Shown here: one piece after another, positions 36,009 to 45,819 of the stretch | Layout: every line of letters begins with the position of its first letter | How positions within the stretch are numbered: position 1 is the stretch's first letter | Origin: an uncultured Anaerolineae bacterium | Lineage (GTDB): Bacteria > Chloroflexota > Anaerolineae > JACIWP01 | Direction of reading: 5' to 3' | Assembly (NCBI GenBank): GCA_938049385.1 | Contig: CALIBQ010000015.1 | Span: 23,744-87,743 of the forward strand | Length of the DNA stretch: 64,000 bases | Program-made: the position numbers and the translations under genes | The notes under the pieces: model-generated | Told to the model about the DNA's origin: nothing | Database searches by the model: none | Seen by the model: only the letters and a program-made list of their open reading frames with translations

Positions 36009-36626
36009 ATGGCTCCACTGCAACAGGATAACCCCCTCGAAAGCTGGCAGGTGCTGGAGGAAAAGGTCGTCTATGACAACTTGCCTTGGCTGAGGTTGAT
36101 CGAACAGCATGTCCTGCTCCCGAACGGCCGGCATATCGAGCGCTATCTCGTCAGCGAGGGGCTGGATGTGGTGATGATGTTCCCCGTGACTCCCGCCGGC
36201 GAGGTCATCTTCGTGGAGCAGTACAAGCACGGTATGGGCATGCTGTCGCTGGACCTGCCGGCCGGCTACATGGACAGCTCCGACAGCTCGCCCCTCTTTG
36301 CCGCCCAACGGGAGCTGGAAGAGGAGACTGGCTACCGCTCGGAGCGCTGGACGCATCTTGGGAGCCTGTTCATGAGCCCCAACCGCTCCCGCGGCCAGAT
36401 TCACTACTTCTTGGCCGAGGAGTGTCAGCCGGCCGGCCACCAGCACCTGGACCCCACGGAGGAACTGCGGGTGCGGTTGTTTCGATTGGAAGAGATCCCG
36501 GGAATGATGCTGGATGGGGCGGTGCTCACCATTTCCTCCATCGCTGGCATGGCGCTGGGACTGCTGGCGCTCCAGCAGGGCCTGACCCATCCGCAGGCCG
36601 GCCGAACCATATCTGACGGGCGTTGA
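36009..36626 (+). CDS. NUDIX hydrolase, ADP-ribose pyrophosphatase-like
   Basis: 205 residues. VIFVEQYKHG precedes the NUDIX box, whose core RELEEETGY is intact (near residue 101). The Gly-to-core spacing is one residue longer than the canonical pattern (LPAGYMDSSDSSPLFAAQ), and Ser/Asp stands at the first Glu position. ADP-ribose or nucleotide-sugar pyrophosphate hydrolysis is the usual role of such proteins. Its stop lies six bases before the flippase-like gene, so the two are probably co-transcribed; a nucleotide-sugar housekeeping role in polysaccharide synthesis is possible. Confidence 0.88.
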   Translation: MAPLQQDNPLESWQVLEEKVVYDNLPWLRLIEQHVLLPNGRHIERYLVSEGLDVVMMFPVTPAGEVIFVEQYKHGMGMLSLDLPAGYMDSSDSSPLFAAQRELEEETGYRSERWTHLGSLFMSPNRSRGQIHYFLAEECQPAGHQHLDPTEELRVRLFRLEEIPGMMLDGAVLTISSIAGMALGLLALQQGLTHPQAGRTISDGR

Positions 36627-36631
36627 GCCGC

Positions 36632-37687
36632 ATGCCTGAGCTGACACAGGTTGAGATACTCCCGGAAAAGGCCGCAGAGGTGCCAGGAGAGCCGGCAAAG
36701 GCTCCCCGCCGCATGGCTCTCCACAAGCTGACCCGCTGGGGACTGCGCGCCGTTGGCCCCCTCATCCTGGTTACCATCCTGCTGTTCGGTGTGGACCTTT
36801 CGCAGGCCCTTTCCCTGTTGATCCATGTTTCCATCCCTCTGCTGATTGTCTCCTGGTTCGTGATCTTTCCGATTGTGGTGCTCATGCGTTCCCTGCGCTG
36901 GCATATCATCGCCCGCATTTATGGTATTCGCCAGTCCTTTGTCATGAGCATCGTGCTGTACTTCATCGGCTTTTCCGCCGGCTTCCTCATCTCTGACAGC
37001 ATCAGTGCCTTTGTGCGCTCGGTCTTTCTGAACCGCGACGGCTACCGCTGGTCCGTTTCCATCCTGACGCCCTTCTGGGAGAAGACGGTGGAGCTGATCG
37101 CCATCCTGCTGTCAGGGCTGATTGCCTTCGCGGCACTGCCACAGGTCATCCTTTCCCGCGGCTTGCTGATCATGACGCTGAACCTGGGTGCCGGCATCAT
37201 CGCCGCCACCGCGCTCCTGCTCTCCCCGAGGGTCCAGTCCTGGGCCTTCGAACGCCTCTTCCCCTGGCTGGTGCGGCGCGTGCCCAGGATTCGTGAGGAG
37301 CAGGGGGCGGTCTTGCTGGAGGAATTCCGCCGCATGCGGCCAGGCGCGGTCATCGGATTGACCCTCTTCTCCATCGCCACGCGCCTGCTGTACTTCTATT
37401 CGCTGTACCTGGTCGGCCTGGCGATGAACTGCCCGCTCACTTTCTGGCAGGTCAGCGTGGTGATGGCGCTGGTCAGCCTGGTGACCATGATCCCTATTGG
37501 CATCGGGGGTATCGGCACCCGAGATATGATCATGATCCCGACCTTCAGCCTGTTCGGTCAGCCGGCGGAACAGGCTATCGCCTTCTCTTTCCTGATCCTC
37601 CTTACCAACGTTCTCTGGCGGGCATTGGGGTCGTTGGCGTGGATGTTCCTGCCGCGCTATCTGCCGGCGCTGGAAGACACTCCGTAA
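36632..37687 (+). CDS. Flippase-like membrane protein (LPG synthase transmembrane/UPF0104 family)
   Basis: About 351 residues, with a short charged N-terminus and then about eight helices. LMRSLRWHIIARIYG, the IGFSAGFLISDSISAFVRSVFL segment and MIPIGIGGIGTRDMIMI near residue 295 are typical of the lysylphosphatidylglycerol-synthase membrane domain without its transferase part. Such proteins are often found with glycosyltransferases and are thought to move lipid-linked substrates. The ATG at 36632 is used; a TTG at 36623 overlapping the upstream stop is an alternative. Confidence 0.83.
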   Translation: MPELTQVEILPEKAAEVPGEPAKAPRRMALHKLTRWGLRAVGPLILVTILLFGVDLSQALSLLIHVSIPLLIVSWFVIFPIVVLMRSLRWHIIARIYGIRQSFVMSIVLYFIGFSAGFLISDSISAFVRSVFLNRDGYRWSVSILTPFWEKTVELIAILLSGLIAFAALPQVILSRGLLIMTLNLGAGIIAATALLLSPRVQSWAFERLFPWLVRRVPRIREEQGAVLLEEFRRMRPGAVIGLTLFSIATRLLYFYSLYLVGLAMNCPLTFWQVSVVMALVSLVTMIPIGIGGIGTRDMIMIPTFSLFGQPAEQAIAFSFLILLTNVLWRALGSLAWMFLPRYLPALEDTP

Positions 37688-37746
37688 AGATGCGGCATTC
37701 AGCGATTCTTCAGCCACTGTTCGATTAACCGTACACTGGAGGAAAG

Positions 37747-39435
37747 ATGACAATGGCTTCTGGTGAGCCATCTCGCACGCTCGTCGTTGGCTTTGATGGT
37801 GCCACCTTTGACCAGATTCTACCCCTGGTCCAGCAGGGGCGCCTGCCGCATATCCGCGGCCTGCTGGAGCGCGGCAGTTGGGGGCCGCTTCGGAGCACTA
37901 TCCCGCCGGTAACCGCGCCGGCCTGGAGCAGTTTCATGACCGGTGTCAACCCCGGCCGGCACGGCATCTATGACTTCCGCTACCGCCAGGCTGGCACCTA
38001 TGAACTGCGCACCAATAACCTTACCCTGAACCGCGCCCCCACCCTCTGGGAGGTGCTGAGCCGGCACGGCATGCGGTGCTGTGTGATCAATATGCCGGCT
38101 TCCTGGCCGCCGCGCCCCATCAACGGATATTGGGTCACGGGGATATTGACGCCGGCGGACGCTGAGACCTATACCTATCCCCCCGAACTGACAAGGCAAA
38201 TCCTGCAGGCCATTCCCGATTACGAGGTCTGGCCGACCAGCGTCTTCCACCCTAAGGGGCGCGAGCGCGAGTTCCTGCAGGCCATTGAAGGGCTGACCTG
38301 GAAGCGGGTAGAGCTGTTCCGCTTCCTACAGGGGCTGGGAAAATGGGATGCCGGCATGATCGTCTTCATGGGGGCGGACCAGGTTCAGCATGCCATGTGG
38401 CATTTCCAGGACCCGACGCACCCGCAGTATGACCCGGACGCGCCGGCGGAATTCCGGGACGCCATCGCCCACACGTACGAAGAGATTGATGCGGCTGTTG
38501 GGACGATCCTGGCGGAAGCCGGCGAGGATGTCAACGTCTTCCTGGTCTCTGACCACGGCTTCGGCCCGTTGGACGATTGGTTCCACATCAACACCTGGCT
38601 CATTCAGGAAAGGCTGATGGTGCTGAAGCCGCGAGCGCTGAGCCGGCTGAAATACCGGCTGTTTTCCCTGGGCATTACCCCGCTGAACATTTACGAGTGG
38701 GCGCTGAAGCTCCGGCTGAACCGGGCGGTGGCACGCACCACGCGCCAGCGCCGTGAGGAGACGTTTGCACTGCTCCGCCGGCTGTTCGTCTCCTTTGATG
38801 ATGTGGATTGGAGTCGCACCGTCGCTTACTCGATGGGGAACGTCGGGCCGATTTTCGTCAACCTGGCCGGCCGCGAACCAGAGGGCTGTGTGCCGCCCGA
38901 ACGCTACGAGGAAACGCTCGAGATGATTGCGGAGCGTCTGCGCGGCATCGTAGACCCACGGACAGGCCGGCCGCTGGTCACGGAAATAATCTTCGGCAAA
39001 GATGTGTATCATGGACCGTACGCGCCCAGCGGCCCCGACATCACGGTCTTTATGCGCGACATGCGGGTCTGTGCCTACGGTAACACCGAGTTTGCCTCGC
39101 ACCGATGGTTGACGCCGACGTCTGGCCGGACGGGCTGGCACCGTATGGAGGGCATCCTGGTGGCGGCCGGCCCGGGCATCCGCCAGGGCGAACAAATCGC
39201 CGGCGCCCGCCTGTGGGACATCTATCCCACACTGCTGGCCCTGATGGATGTGCCCATCCCGGCCGGCCTGGACGGCCAACCCCTGCTCTCCCTCCTGCGC
39301 GATGCTGTGCGGGAAAGGGTGCGGTATGACTCCCAGGGGCTTGAGCAGTACTTTCAGGGCGCGGAAAAGGTTGGCTATTCCGAAGAGGAAGAGGAAATGA
39401 TGGAGCGGCATTTGAAAGGGCTGGGCTATGTTTGA
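37747..39435 (+). CDS. Alkaline-phosphatase-superfamily phosphodiesterase/phosphotransferase
   Basis: 562 residues. VVGFDGATFD gives the first metal-ligand Asp. IPPVTAPAWSSFMTG carries the likely Thr nucleophile near residue 60. FMGADQVQHAMWHF, VFLVSDHGFGP and SGRTGWHRMEG supply the remaining Asp/His ligands, as in nucleotide pyrophosphatase/phosphodiesterase members. No signal peptide or membrane helix is seen, so it may be cytoplasmic. GGAGG lies four bases before the ATG. In this setting it may act on a nucleotide-sugar or lipid-linked phosphate; the sequence does not settle the substrate. Confidence 0.85.
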   Translation: MTMASGEPSRTLVVGFDGATFDQILPLVQQGRLPHIRGLLERGSWGPLRSTIPPVTAPAWSSFMTGVNPGRHGIYDFRYRQAGTYELRTNNLTLNRAPTLWEVLSRHGMRCCVINMPASWPPRPINGYWVTGILTPADAETYTYPPELTRQILQAIPDYEVWPTSVFHPKGREREFLQAIEGLTWKRVELFRFLQGLGKWDAGMIVFMGADQVQHAMWHFQDPTHPQYDPDAPAEFRDAIAHTYEEIDAAVGTILAEAGEDVNVFLVSDHGFGPLDDWFHINTWLIQERLMVLKPRALSRLKYRLFSLGITPLNIYEWALKLRLNRAVARTTRQRREETFALLRRLFVSFDDVDWSRTVAYSMGNVGPIFVNLAGREPEGCVPPERYEETLEMIAERLRGIVDPRTGRPLVTEIIFGKDVYHGPYAPSGPDITVFMRDMRVCAYGNTEFASHRWLTPTSGRTGWHRMEGILVAAGPGIRQGEQIAGARLWDIYPTLLALMDVPIPAGLDGQPLLSLLRDAVRERVRYDSQGLEQYFQGAEKVGYSEEEEEMMERHLKGLGYV

Positions 39436-39469
39436 TGCCGCTCGGCGTACACGGTGAAGGGCGCGACCG

Positions 39470-41536
39470 ATGCATATTTTCCAGACCCTTGCCGCAGTGA
39501 TACTGTGCTGGTGGCTCCCTGGCTTCTTCCTGGTGGACCTTCTCTGGCCCTATGCGGAGCGGGATTCCATCTCGGGCATGATGGTCCTGTCCTGCGCGCT
39601 CAGCGTGGTGGTCACCGCGCTGGTTGGGCTGGCGCTGGCCGGCCTCCATCGGTTGAGCGCCGGCTGGGCCTGGGGAGCCATACTGGCAGTGACGGTCGTG
39701 CTGGCCGGCGTATGGGCGGTCCGCCGGCCGGCGCGGCCGCGGCTGGTCTGGGGCCGGCGGCGCACGCTCACCGCCATGTTCCTCCTGGTTGTGGCGGCGG
39801 CTGTCCTGGCGCCGCGCCTGTACCTCGCCTTTGGCCCGAACCCCTTCCCGCTGGAACCCGACTCCTGGGCATACATGGCGGATACCATGCGGCTGATATC
39901 CGCCCGGTCCATCCCGGCTACGGTATACCAGTGGGGACTGGAGCCCCCGTTCCCCACCGATAAACTGCTGTTTCAGCTTTTCAGCGCCGTGTTCACACTG
40001 TTGAGCGGCTTGGATGTGCTGGGAGTGATGAGATGGGTTACCTTGCTGTATGTCCCGATTGCCGCCGCGGCGCTGTGGCTGTGGTTGAGGGAGTTCGTTC
40101 CCATGCCTACTGCCTCGGCCCTGGTGGTGCTGGCCTTCCACGATGGGGCGGTCGGCTACGGCCTGCTGTCCAACCGCTTTGGCGAGGAGTTCTTCCGCGC
40201 CGAAGGGTTCGCCTTGATGCTGGGCTTCACAGCATTGTGGCTGGCCGGCCGCATATCGGCCGGCCGCGACCGGCACTCCTGGTGGCTAGTCTCTGTACTG
40301 CTGGCCGTCTCAGCGCTAGCACATGCTGTGGCGGCGCTGGTAACGGTGGTCTTCATCGCCGCCGTGTTCGCCGGCCGCTGGGTCATCCGCCGGCGCTTGT
40401 CCTGGAACGAGATTGGAGCGCTGGCGAAGATCGCCGGCGGTGCCGTCACCGCTACCGCCCTGCTGTACTTGCTCATCAACGGCGTTCCCCAGCCGCATTT
40501 CGCCCCGGTGTTGGCCAATGCGCAAGGGTATCAGGAGTACGGCGGACAGGACCCCTCGTATTTACTGCGGCTCCGCCTGACCGGCCGGGAGGATGGGCCG
40601 TATGTGCAACTGCGGCCCAAATCGGTCCAGCGGTTTTACGAGCCGCCGGGCCGCCTGCTGGAACTGTTACTGCGCCGCTCTTTCCCGCGAGCGCTGACCG
40701 CAGGCGGCGGCCTGGCGGGCATCGTTCTGGTTTTCCTTGGGGCGCTCCTGCTCGGCTTTGTGCCGGCCGTGCCGGCGAAGGCGCGGGCGGCGGCTCTCGC
40801 TCTGCTGATGACATTTGCCGCTCTGTATGCGGTCGGCCTCTTTTTCGCCTGGCGTTACGAGAATTACACGCTGGGGCTACACGGCGCGAACAGGGAGTTC
40901 CCTTACGGAGGCTTATGTGTGATCGCCCTTGCCGGCATCATGGCGGAAGGTGGCCGGCAGATTGGCCGGCGGGTGTGCCGGCGCGCTTGGTCGCGGCTCC
41001 ATCCACTCTATACGGCGCTGTGGGGTATCCTGTGGCTTGCCCTGCTGATACCTGGTTATCGGAGCCTGCTGAATGCCTACGCATCCCACGGCGACCTGAG
41101 CTACGACGGCATCCGCGCCCTGAAGTGGACAGCAGAACACACGCCTGCCGATGCTGTACTGCTGGCCAACCGCCGCACCGCCGGCTCGATCGAACTGCTG
41201 GCCGGCCGGCGCTGTATTACCGAGGGACGCGGGGCGTACCTGCGGCCGGCGGTGCTGGTCCAGATTCTTAAGGTGATGGATGGGGCCGAATGCTTCTTTC
41301 ATGACCCGGCCTGTGCCGGCATTCTCCTGGAGCATCATGTGGACTATGTGCTCTTCGCGCCGGCACAGAGCATTGGTGGCAATCTGCCGGATTTTGCCCA
41401 GGGCCTACGCCGCTCCCAATTAGAGAGTGTGCCGTACCTGCACCGTGCCGCCCGCTTCGGTTCGGTGTATATTTATCAGGTAGATTACTCCCTCATGGAG
41501 CAGGGGGGAGCGGTGGGTGAGGAGTCAGCACCATGA
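39470..41536 (+). CDS. Large multi-spanning membrane protein, GT-C-like
   Basis: 688 residues with about twelve or more predicted helices. The first outer loop contains PNPFPLEPDSWAYMADTMRL, with acidic residues placed as in GT-C enzymes. The C-terminal 150 residues are soluble and likely outside the membrane (LKWTAEHTPADAVLLANRR near residue 548). It is followed by a similar gene with a 4-base ATGA overlap. Likely a polyprenyl-phosphate-sugar glycosyltransferase; no specific subfamily is recognised. Confidence 0.68.
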   Translation: MHIFQTLAAVILCWWLPGFFLVDLLWPYAERDSISGMMVLSCALSVVVTALVGLALAGLHRLSAGWAWGAILAVTVVLAGVWAVRRPARPRLVWGRRRTLTAMFLLVVAAAVLAPRLYLAFGPNPFPLEPDSWAYMADTMRLISARSIPATVYQWGLEPPFPTDKLLFQLFSAVFTLLSGLDVLGVMRWVTLLYVPIAAAALWLWLREFVPMPTASALVVLAFHDGAVGYGLLSNRFGEEFFRAEGFALMLGFTALWLAGRISAGRDRHSWWLVSVLLAVSALAHAVAALVTVVFIAAVFAGRWVIRRRLSWNEIGALAKIAGGAVTATALLYLLINGVPQPHFAPVLANAQGYQEYGGQDPSYLLRLRLTGREDGPYVQLRPKSVQRFYEPPGRLLELLLRRSFPRALTAGGGLAGIVLVFLGALLLGFVPAVPAKARAAALALLMTFAALYAVGLFFAWRYENYTLGLHGANREFPYGGLCVIALAGIMAEGGRQIGRRVCRRAWSRLHPLYTALWGILWLALLIPGYRSLLNAYASHGDLSYDGIRALKWTAEHTPADAVLLANRRTAGSIELLAGRRCITEGRGAYLRPAVLVQILKVMDGAECFFHDPACAGILLEHHVDYVLFAPAQSIGGNLPDFAQGLRRSQLESVPYLHRAARFGSVYIYQVDYSLMEQGGAVGEESAP

Positions 41537-44500
41537 GCGAGCTGTCCTTTGGCAGTCCCCCAAGCACAGCGCCTTGGCGGCAGGTTGGCGCGGCCCTGCT
41601 GGCGGTCCTGGCCGTGCTGGCCGGCACCTTCCTACCCCCTCCCCTGCAGGACCAAATCACAGTCTGGCAGGTGGTCTGGCTGGTGCTTCTGTTTCTGGCC
41701 CTCGCCTGGGTGCCCGGCTACCTGCTGGATGAGCGCCTGCATCTCAGCGGCGAGGAGGTAACGCCGGCATCGCCGGCGGTCTGGCTGGCCCTGTCGTGCG
41801 GCCTGCTGGCGCCGGCCGGCTGGCTCGTCCTGGGCCTGCACACACCGTTATGGGTGTTTGGCATGCTGACCGCCGGTATCATCCTCCTGCTACTTCTGCC
41901 GCATCTGATCACCCGCGCGCCGGCACGCCCCTTCGTCTGGCCGTTCGGCCGGCGCGACCGGCGCTGGCTGGCGCTCGCCGGCGTCCTGATCATCCTCCTG
42001 CTGGCGCTGACCGCTTGGGCGCCGGAGAACGCCGACAACTGGAGCTACAACGCCTATATCTTTGAATACGTCGCTACCGACGCGGTCAATGCCGCGCATC
42101 CGTCTTTCGGACAGGGCATCCCGGACAACCCGCGCATGAGCTACAACGTCTGGCTGGTGTTCCAGGCCTTCCTGGCGCGCGGGGTTGGACTGCACCCCGG
42201 CTATGTTTTTGCCGAGCCGTTCAAGCTGTTGATGGCGCTCATGGCGGTGACGGCGGCCTATACGCTGGCGGTGGCCCTGTTCCGCACGCCGGCGCGTGCC
42301 CTGCACGCAGTGGTGATCTTCCTGGCCGCGCTCTTCCTGATGCCGGGATTCCGGGAACCCGGCGCGGAGGTTATGACTACCATCAACTACGACAAGTATA
42401 CCGCCGCATTTGTGCTGATGCCGGTGGGATGGTTCCTAGTCCTGCGGCTTCTGGAGGGCGCCGGCTGGCGCGATTACGCCGGCCTGTTCGTGCTGGGCGC
42501 CGGCTTGGCGGCGGTGCACGCGGAAGTGCTGATGCTGGTGGTCATCTCGTTCGGCTTCCTGCTGGTAGCCCTGTTCCTCATGCGCCATCCCTTTGTGCGG
42601 CTGAAGCGGACGGCCGGCGCCATCGCATCCCTGCTCCCTTGGACAGGGTTTGTCTTCGCCACCGCCTGGATGTACACCCAACGCGGGCCGGCACCAGGAA
42701 GCGAGGCCTGGGAGCTTCTCCACCAGGCCAATCTGGCACAGGGGCGCATCCGCTTCCTGGGGTCCAGCCAGTGGTTCATCGTCGAACCGACCCTGGTCTT
42801 CTATCCCCTGCTGATCATCAGCCTTTTGCTGACACCATTTTTGCTTACTCGGGGCCTGCGCACAAGACCGGCGGCTGCGCTCCTGGTAGGTAACCAGTTC
42901 GGGCCTCTCGTGCTGATGTTTCTGCCCGGACTACCCAACCTGATGTCCATGTTCACCGAATACAACACGCTCTGGCGCATCGGCTGGCTCTTCATGCCGG
43001 CCTTCACCATTGCCTATGTCGTCGATGCGTACGAGGACGTCTGGTCGCCCTGGTGGCAGAAGACTGCGCACGGCTTCCGCCGCGCCCTGCCTTCACCTCT
43101 CCGATATGCCGGCCTTGCCCTGATAGGCGTTGTGCTCCTGGCTGGCATGGCCTGGAACACCGTTACTACCATCCAGCGGGAGATCGTCGGCCGGCCGGCC
43201 CGCCAATGGATCCCCAGCCCTGGGTTGTACGAGACGCTGGCCCCTCTGGAGCCGGCGGTCAACGCGATGGGTGCGCCGCTGGTGCTGGCCTCCGCTGGAG
43301 AAATCATGGAGGTCACTTCCATCTGGCCTTTCGCCCGGGTGGCGTCGACGCGCGGCGTCCGCGGCACACTGCCCTCCTTCCCGCCGGACCGCCAGGAAGA
43401 GGCGTTGGCCAGGATCAGGCTGGTTGAGTCTCTGGGGGCTGTCGAGCCGTGGGATAAGGAGTGGTTGAACGCCTTGCGCGAGCTGGGGGTGGACCTGCTG
43501 GTGGTAAACCGGCAGAACCTGCCGGCCTTTGAGACGAACCTGGAACGCCTGCCGGCCATGTTCCTGCGGCTGGCCCAATCTTCCACACACAGCGTTTACC
43601 TGGTGGTGCGGGACCCATTCGTTCCGCTGGGCATGGTCGCGGAGGCGCAGGCCGCCCTCCTGCGCGGAGAAACGACGGAAGCCTGCCGGCTCTTCCGCGA
43701 CGCACATGCACGCTTCCCCGACTTCGCTCTCGTCACCGCCGGCGCCGCTTGGTGCGCGGAGCAGGCCGGCGATAAAGCCACTGCGCGCGACCTGTATTTG
43801 CTGGCGAAAGACCAGGTGAACAATGCCTCCGGACTTATATTGGACTCGGTGCCGGCGCTGAAGTACTGGACCGCACACTTTCCACTGCGAGCGATGGATG
43901 CGAACGAGCCGCTCCTGGCCTCCACCGAGTCCTTCGTCGCGGAGCGCCTGTCGGCGCTGGAATTTGGAGCAGACGAAGCTCTGGTGGGGATGCCGGCCGA
44001 ATGGGTCCAAGGATGGCCGCGGCAGGCGGCGCGTGCGTCGACGGGGACGCTGTCTCATGTCGCTCTCCCATTCCGGCTGTCTTCTCCCACTCGCCTGACC
44101 CTGCGCGCCGAAGGAACGTTGACCGAAACAGTCTTATGTGCTCTGTTGGGACAGCGTTCGGACGGGGATCTACGCCTCTGGGCATCCCATTCCCTGTATC
44201 CTGAACAGGAGCGGGTGGTGGAACTGCCGGCGCTCCCCGATGAACGGCTCTGGCTTCAGGCCGGAGGGACGGATCCATCTGGCGAATGCATCGCCTACGG
44301 ATGGCATGCCGTACAGTCGGATGAAGCAGAACTCGCCTCCGCCGAAGCCGCGGCCCTGGCATCCAGACTGATGGCTGATCTTCCCGGGATGGGGATCAGG
44401 CCGGCGGAGGCGCTCGCCCGCACCCTATTCCAGCAGGGGCCCCCGGAGGACGGCCTACAGGCTGTGCTGGCCGGCCTGAACCTGGTGCGGGACGCCGATT

Positions 44501-44931
44501 TCATGCAGGGAGAGGCCGGCCCCTGGCAGGCGATGGCCCCTGGCCCTGCGGCGCGATTTTTCTTCGCCCCGGATGGCGGGGATGACCTGGTCGCTGTCGT
44601 GGAGGGAGAGGAAGCTGGCTATCACGGCGGCTGGTGTCAGACGCTGGGGGTATCCGCGCGCGGCAGATATCTGTACCTGGTGCGGCTGTCCGCTCGGTTG
44701 GAGATAGGCGGCAAAGCGCTGGCCGGCTATTGGGACTACCGCCGGTTAGGGCGGTTCCGGACCGGCACCGCGCAGGTGCTGAGGCAGTCGGCGGATTGGA
44801 CTGTGGTTGCGGTGGTAATAGAGGTGCCGGCCGGCGTGCGCTCGCTCAGCATCTGCCCGGCCCTGCTCAGCGGTCCCGGTGAGGTGCGGGTGGACTGGGC
44901 CTGGTTCCTGCCGGCTGACCGCTTGCGGTGA
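41533..44931 (+). CDS. Very large GT-C-like membrane protein with C-terminal TPR-like and carbohydrate-binding-like domains
   Basis: 1132 residues. The N-terminal 550 residues have about twelve helices and a first loop ENADNWSYNAYIFEYV, acidic as in GT-C enzymes. An extracytoplasmic part follows: an alpha/beta stretch, a TPR-like pair (LLRGETTEACRLFRDAHARF), and a final beta-rich domain (about 970-1125) resembling CBM4/9-type jelly rolls (GYHGGWCQTLGVSARGRYLY). That last domain is shared with the GT39-like protein encoded at 46847. The start overlaps the preceding stop by four bases. It probably adds sugars to a lipid-linked chain while holding the glycan; this is inference. Confidence 0.68.
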   Translation: MSELSFGSPPSTAPWRQVGAALLAVLAVLAGTFLPPPLQDQITVWQVVWLVLLFLALAWVPGYLLDERLHLSGEEVTPASPAVWLALSCGLLAPAGWLVLGLHTPLWVFGMLTAGIILLLLLPHLITRAPARPFVWPFGRRDRRWLALAGVLIILLLALTAWAPENADNWSYNAYIFEYVATDAVNAAHPSFGQGIPDNPRMSYNVWLVFQAFLARGVGLHPGYVFAEPFKLLMALMAVTAAYTLAVALFRTPARALHAVVIFLAALFLMPGFREPGAEVMTTINYDKYTAAFVLMPVGWFLVLRLLEGAGWRDYAGLFVLGAGLAAVHAEVLMLVVISFGFLLVALFLMRHPFVRLKRTAGAIASLLPWTGFVFATAWMYTQRGPAPGSEAWELLHQANLAQGRIRFLGSSQWFIVEPTLVFYPLLIISLLLTPFLLTRGLRTRPAAALLVGNQFGPLVLMFLPGLPNLMSMFTEYNTLWRIGWLFMPAFTIAYVVDAYEDVWSPWWQKTAHGFRRALPSPLRYAGLALIGVVLLAGMAWNTVTTIQREIVGRPARQWIPSPGLYETLAPLEPAVNAMGAPLVLASAGEIMEVTSIWPFARVASTRGVRGTLPSFPPDRQEEALARIRLVESLGAVEPWDKEWLNALRELGVDLLVVNRQNLPAFETNLERLPAMFLRLAQSSTHSVYLVVRDPFVPLGMVAEAQAALLRGETTEACRLFRDAHARFPDFALVTAGAAWCAEQAGDKATARDLYLLAKDQVNNASGLILDSVPALKYWTAHFPLRAMDANEPLLASTESFVAERLSALEFGADEALVGMPAEWVQGWPRQAARASTGTLSHVALPFRLSSPTRLTLRAEGTLTETVLCALLGQRSDGDLRLWASHSLYPEQERVVELPALPDERLWLQAGGTDPSGECIAYGWHAVQSDEAELASAEAAALASRLMADLPGMGIRPAEALARTLFQQGPPEDGLQAVLAGLNLVRDADFMQGEAGPWQAMAPGPAARFFFAPDGGDDLVAVVEGEEAGYHGGWCQTLGVSARGRYLYLVRLSARLEIGGKALAGYWDYRRLGRFRTGTAQVLRQSADWTVVAVVIEVPAGVRSLSICPALLSGPGEVRVDWAWFLPADRLR

Positions 44932-44958
44932 ACAGAGTGATGCGAGGTGGATAGATTT

Positions 44959-45816
44959 ATGGAAGCGCAGAAAGTCTCGATCGTGATGCCGGCGTACAAC
45001 GAGGCGGATAACATCGGTCAGGTGCTGGACGAGCTGTCTGCACTCGGACTGCCCAACATAATAGAGGTTATCGTCGTGGACGATGGCTCCCATGACGGCA
45101 CGGGCGAGGCGGCACGTGCCCGAGGGGCGCGGGTGATCCGACACCCCTATAATCGCGGCTGTGGTGCAGCTTTGCGCACGGGTATTCGGGCGGCGACAGT
45201 GGTGGTGCTCATGGACTCTGATGGCCAGCACAACCCGGCCGACATCCCACGCCTGCTGGAAAAGATGGATAGCTACGACATGGTGGTCGGTGCCAGGCCG
45301 GCCAAGGCCGGCGTCTGGTACCGCAACCTGGCCAACCGGATATACAACCGCTTTGCCAGCTACATCGCCGGTATCCCCGTGCATGATTTGACCAGCGGCT
45401 TCCGCGCCATCCGCGCCCCGCTGGCGAAGTCCATGTGCTACCTGCTTCCCAACACCTTTTCCGCTTCGACAACCATGACGCTGGCGGTGGCGCGCGGCGG
45501 CTACGGCATTGCCTATGTGCCTATCCAGATACGCCGGCGGGCCGGCGGCAAGAGCAAAATTTCCATCCTGCGCGACGGCTTCCGCTTCTTCGTCCTTATG
45601 GCCAAGGTGGCAACCCTGTTCTCCCCGCTGAAGGTGTTCGGCCCTATGAGCGTCCTGGTAGGCGGCCCTGGCTTCTTCTACGCTATTTACCGGCTGGCCA
45701 TCGGCAGGGCATGGACCATTCCCATTACCATCTCCTTGACCATGGGGGCGCTCATTTTGGTATTGGGGCTGATTTCGGAACAGATCGCCACCCTCCGCTT
45801 TCAGCAGATGGAATAA
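44959..45816 (+). CDS. Polyprenyl-phosphate mannosyltransferase-like GT2 (DPM1 type)
   Basis: About 285 residues. VSIVMPAYNEADNIGQVL, VVDDGSHDGT, the metal site LMDSDGQHNP and TSGFRAIRAPL are the hallmarks of dolichol-phosphate-mannose-synthase-like GT2 enzymes. Two membrane helices close the chain. It should load a sugar onto polyprenyl phosphate and so feed the neighbouring GT-C proteins. The ATG at 44959 is preferred, with GAGG about 11 bases upstream; a GTG at 44947 is in frame inside that site. Confidence 0.9.
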   Translation: MEAQKVSIVMPAYNEADNIGQVLDELSALGLPNIIEVIVVDDGSHDGTGEAARARGARVIRHPYNRGCGAALRTGIRAATVVVLMDSDGQHNPADIPRLLEKMDSYDMVVGARPAKAGVWYRNLANRIYNRFASYIAGIPVHDLTSGFRAIRAPLAKSMCYLLPNTFSASTTMTLAVARGGYGIAYVPIQIRRRAGGKSKISILRDGFRFFVLMAKVATLFSPLKVFGPMSVLVGGPGFFYAIYRLAIGRAWTIPITISLTMGALILVLGLISEQIATLRFQQME

Positions 45817-45819
45817 GGC

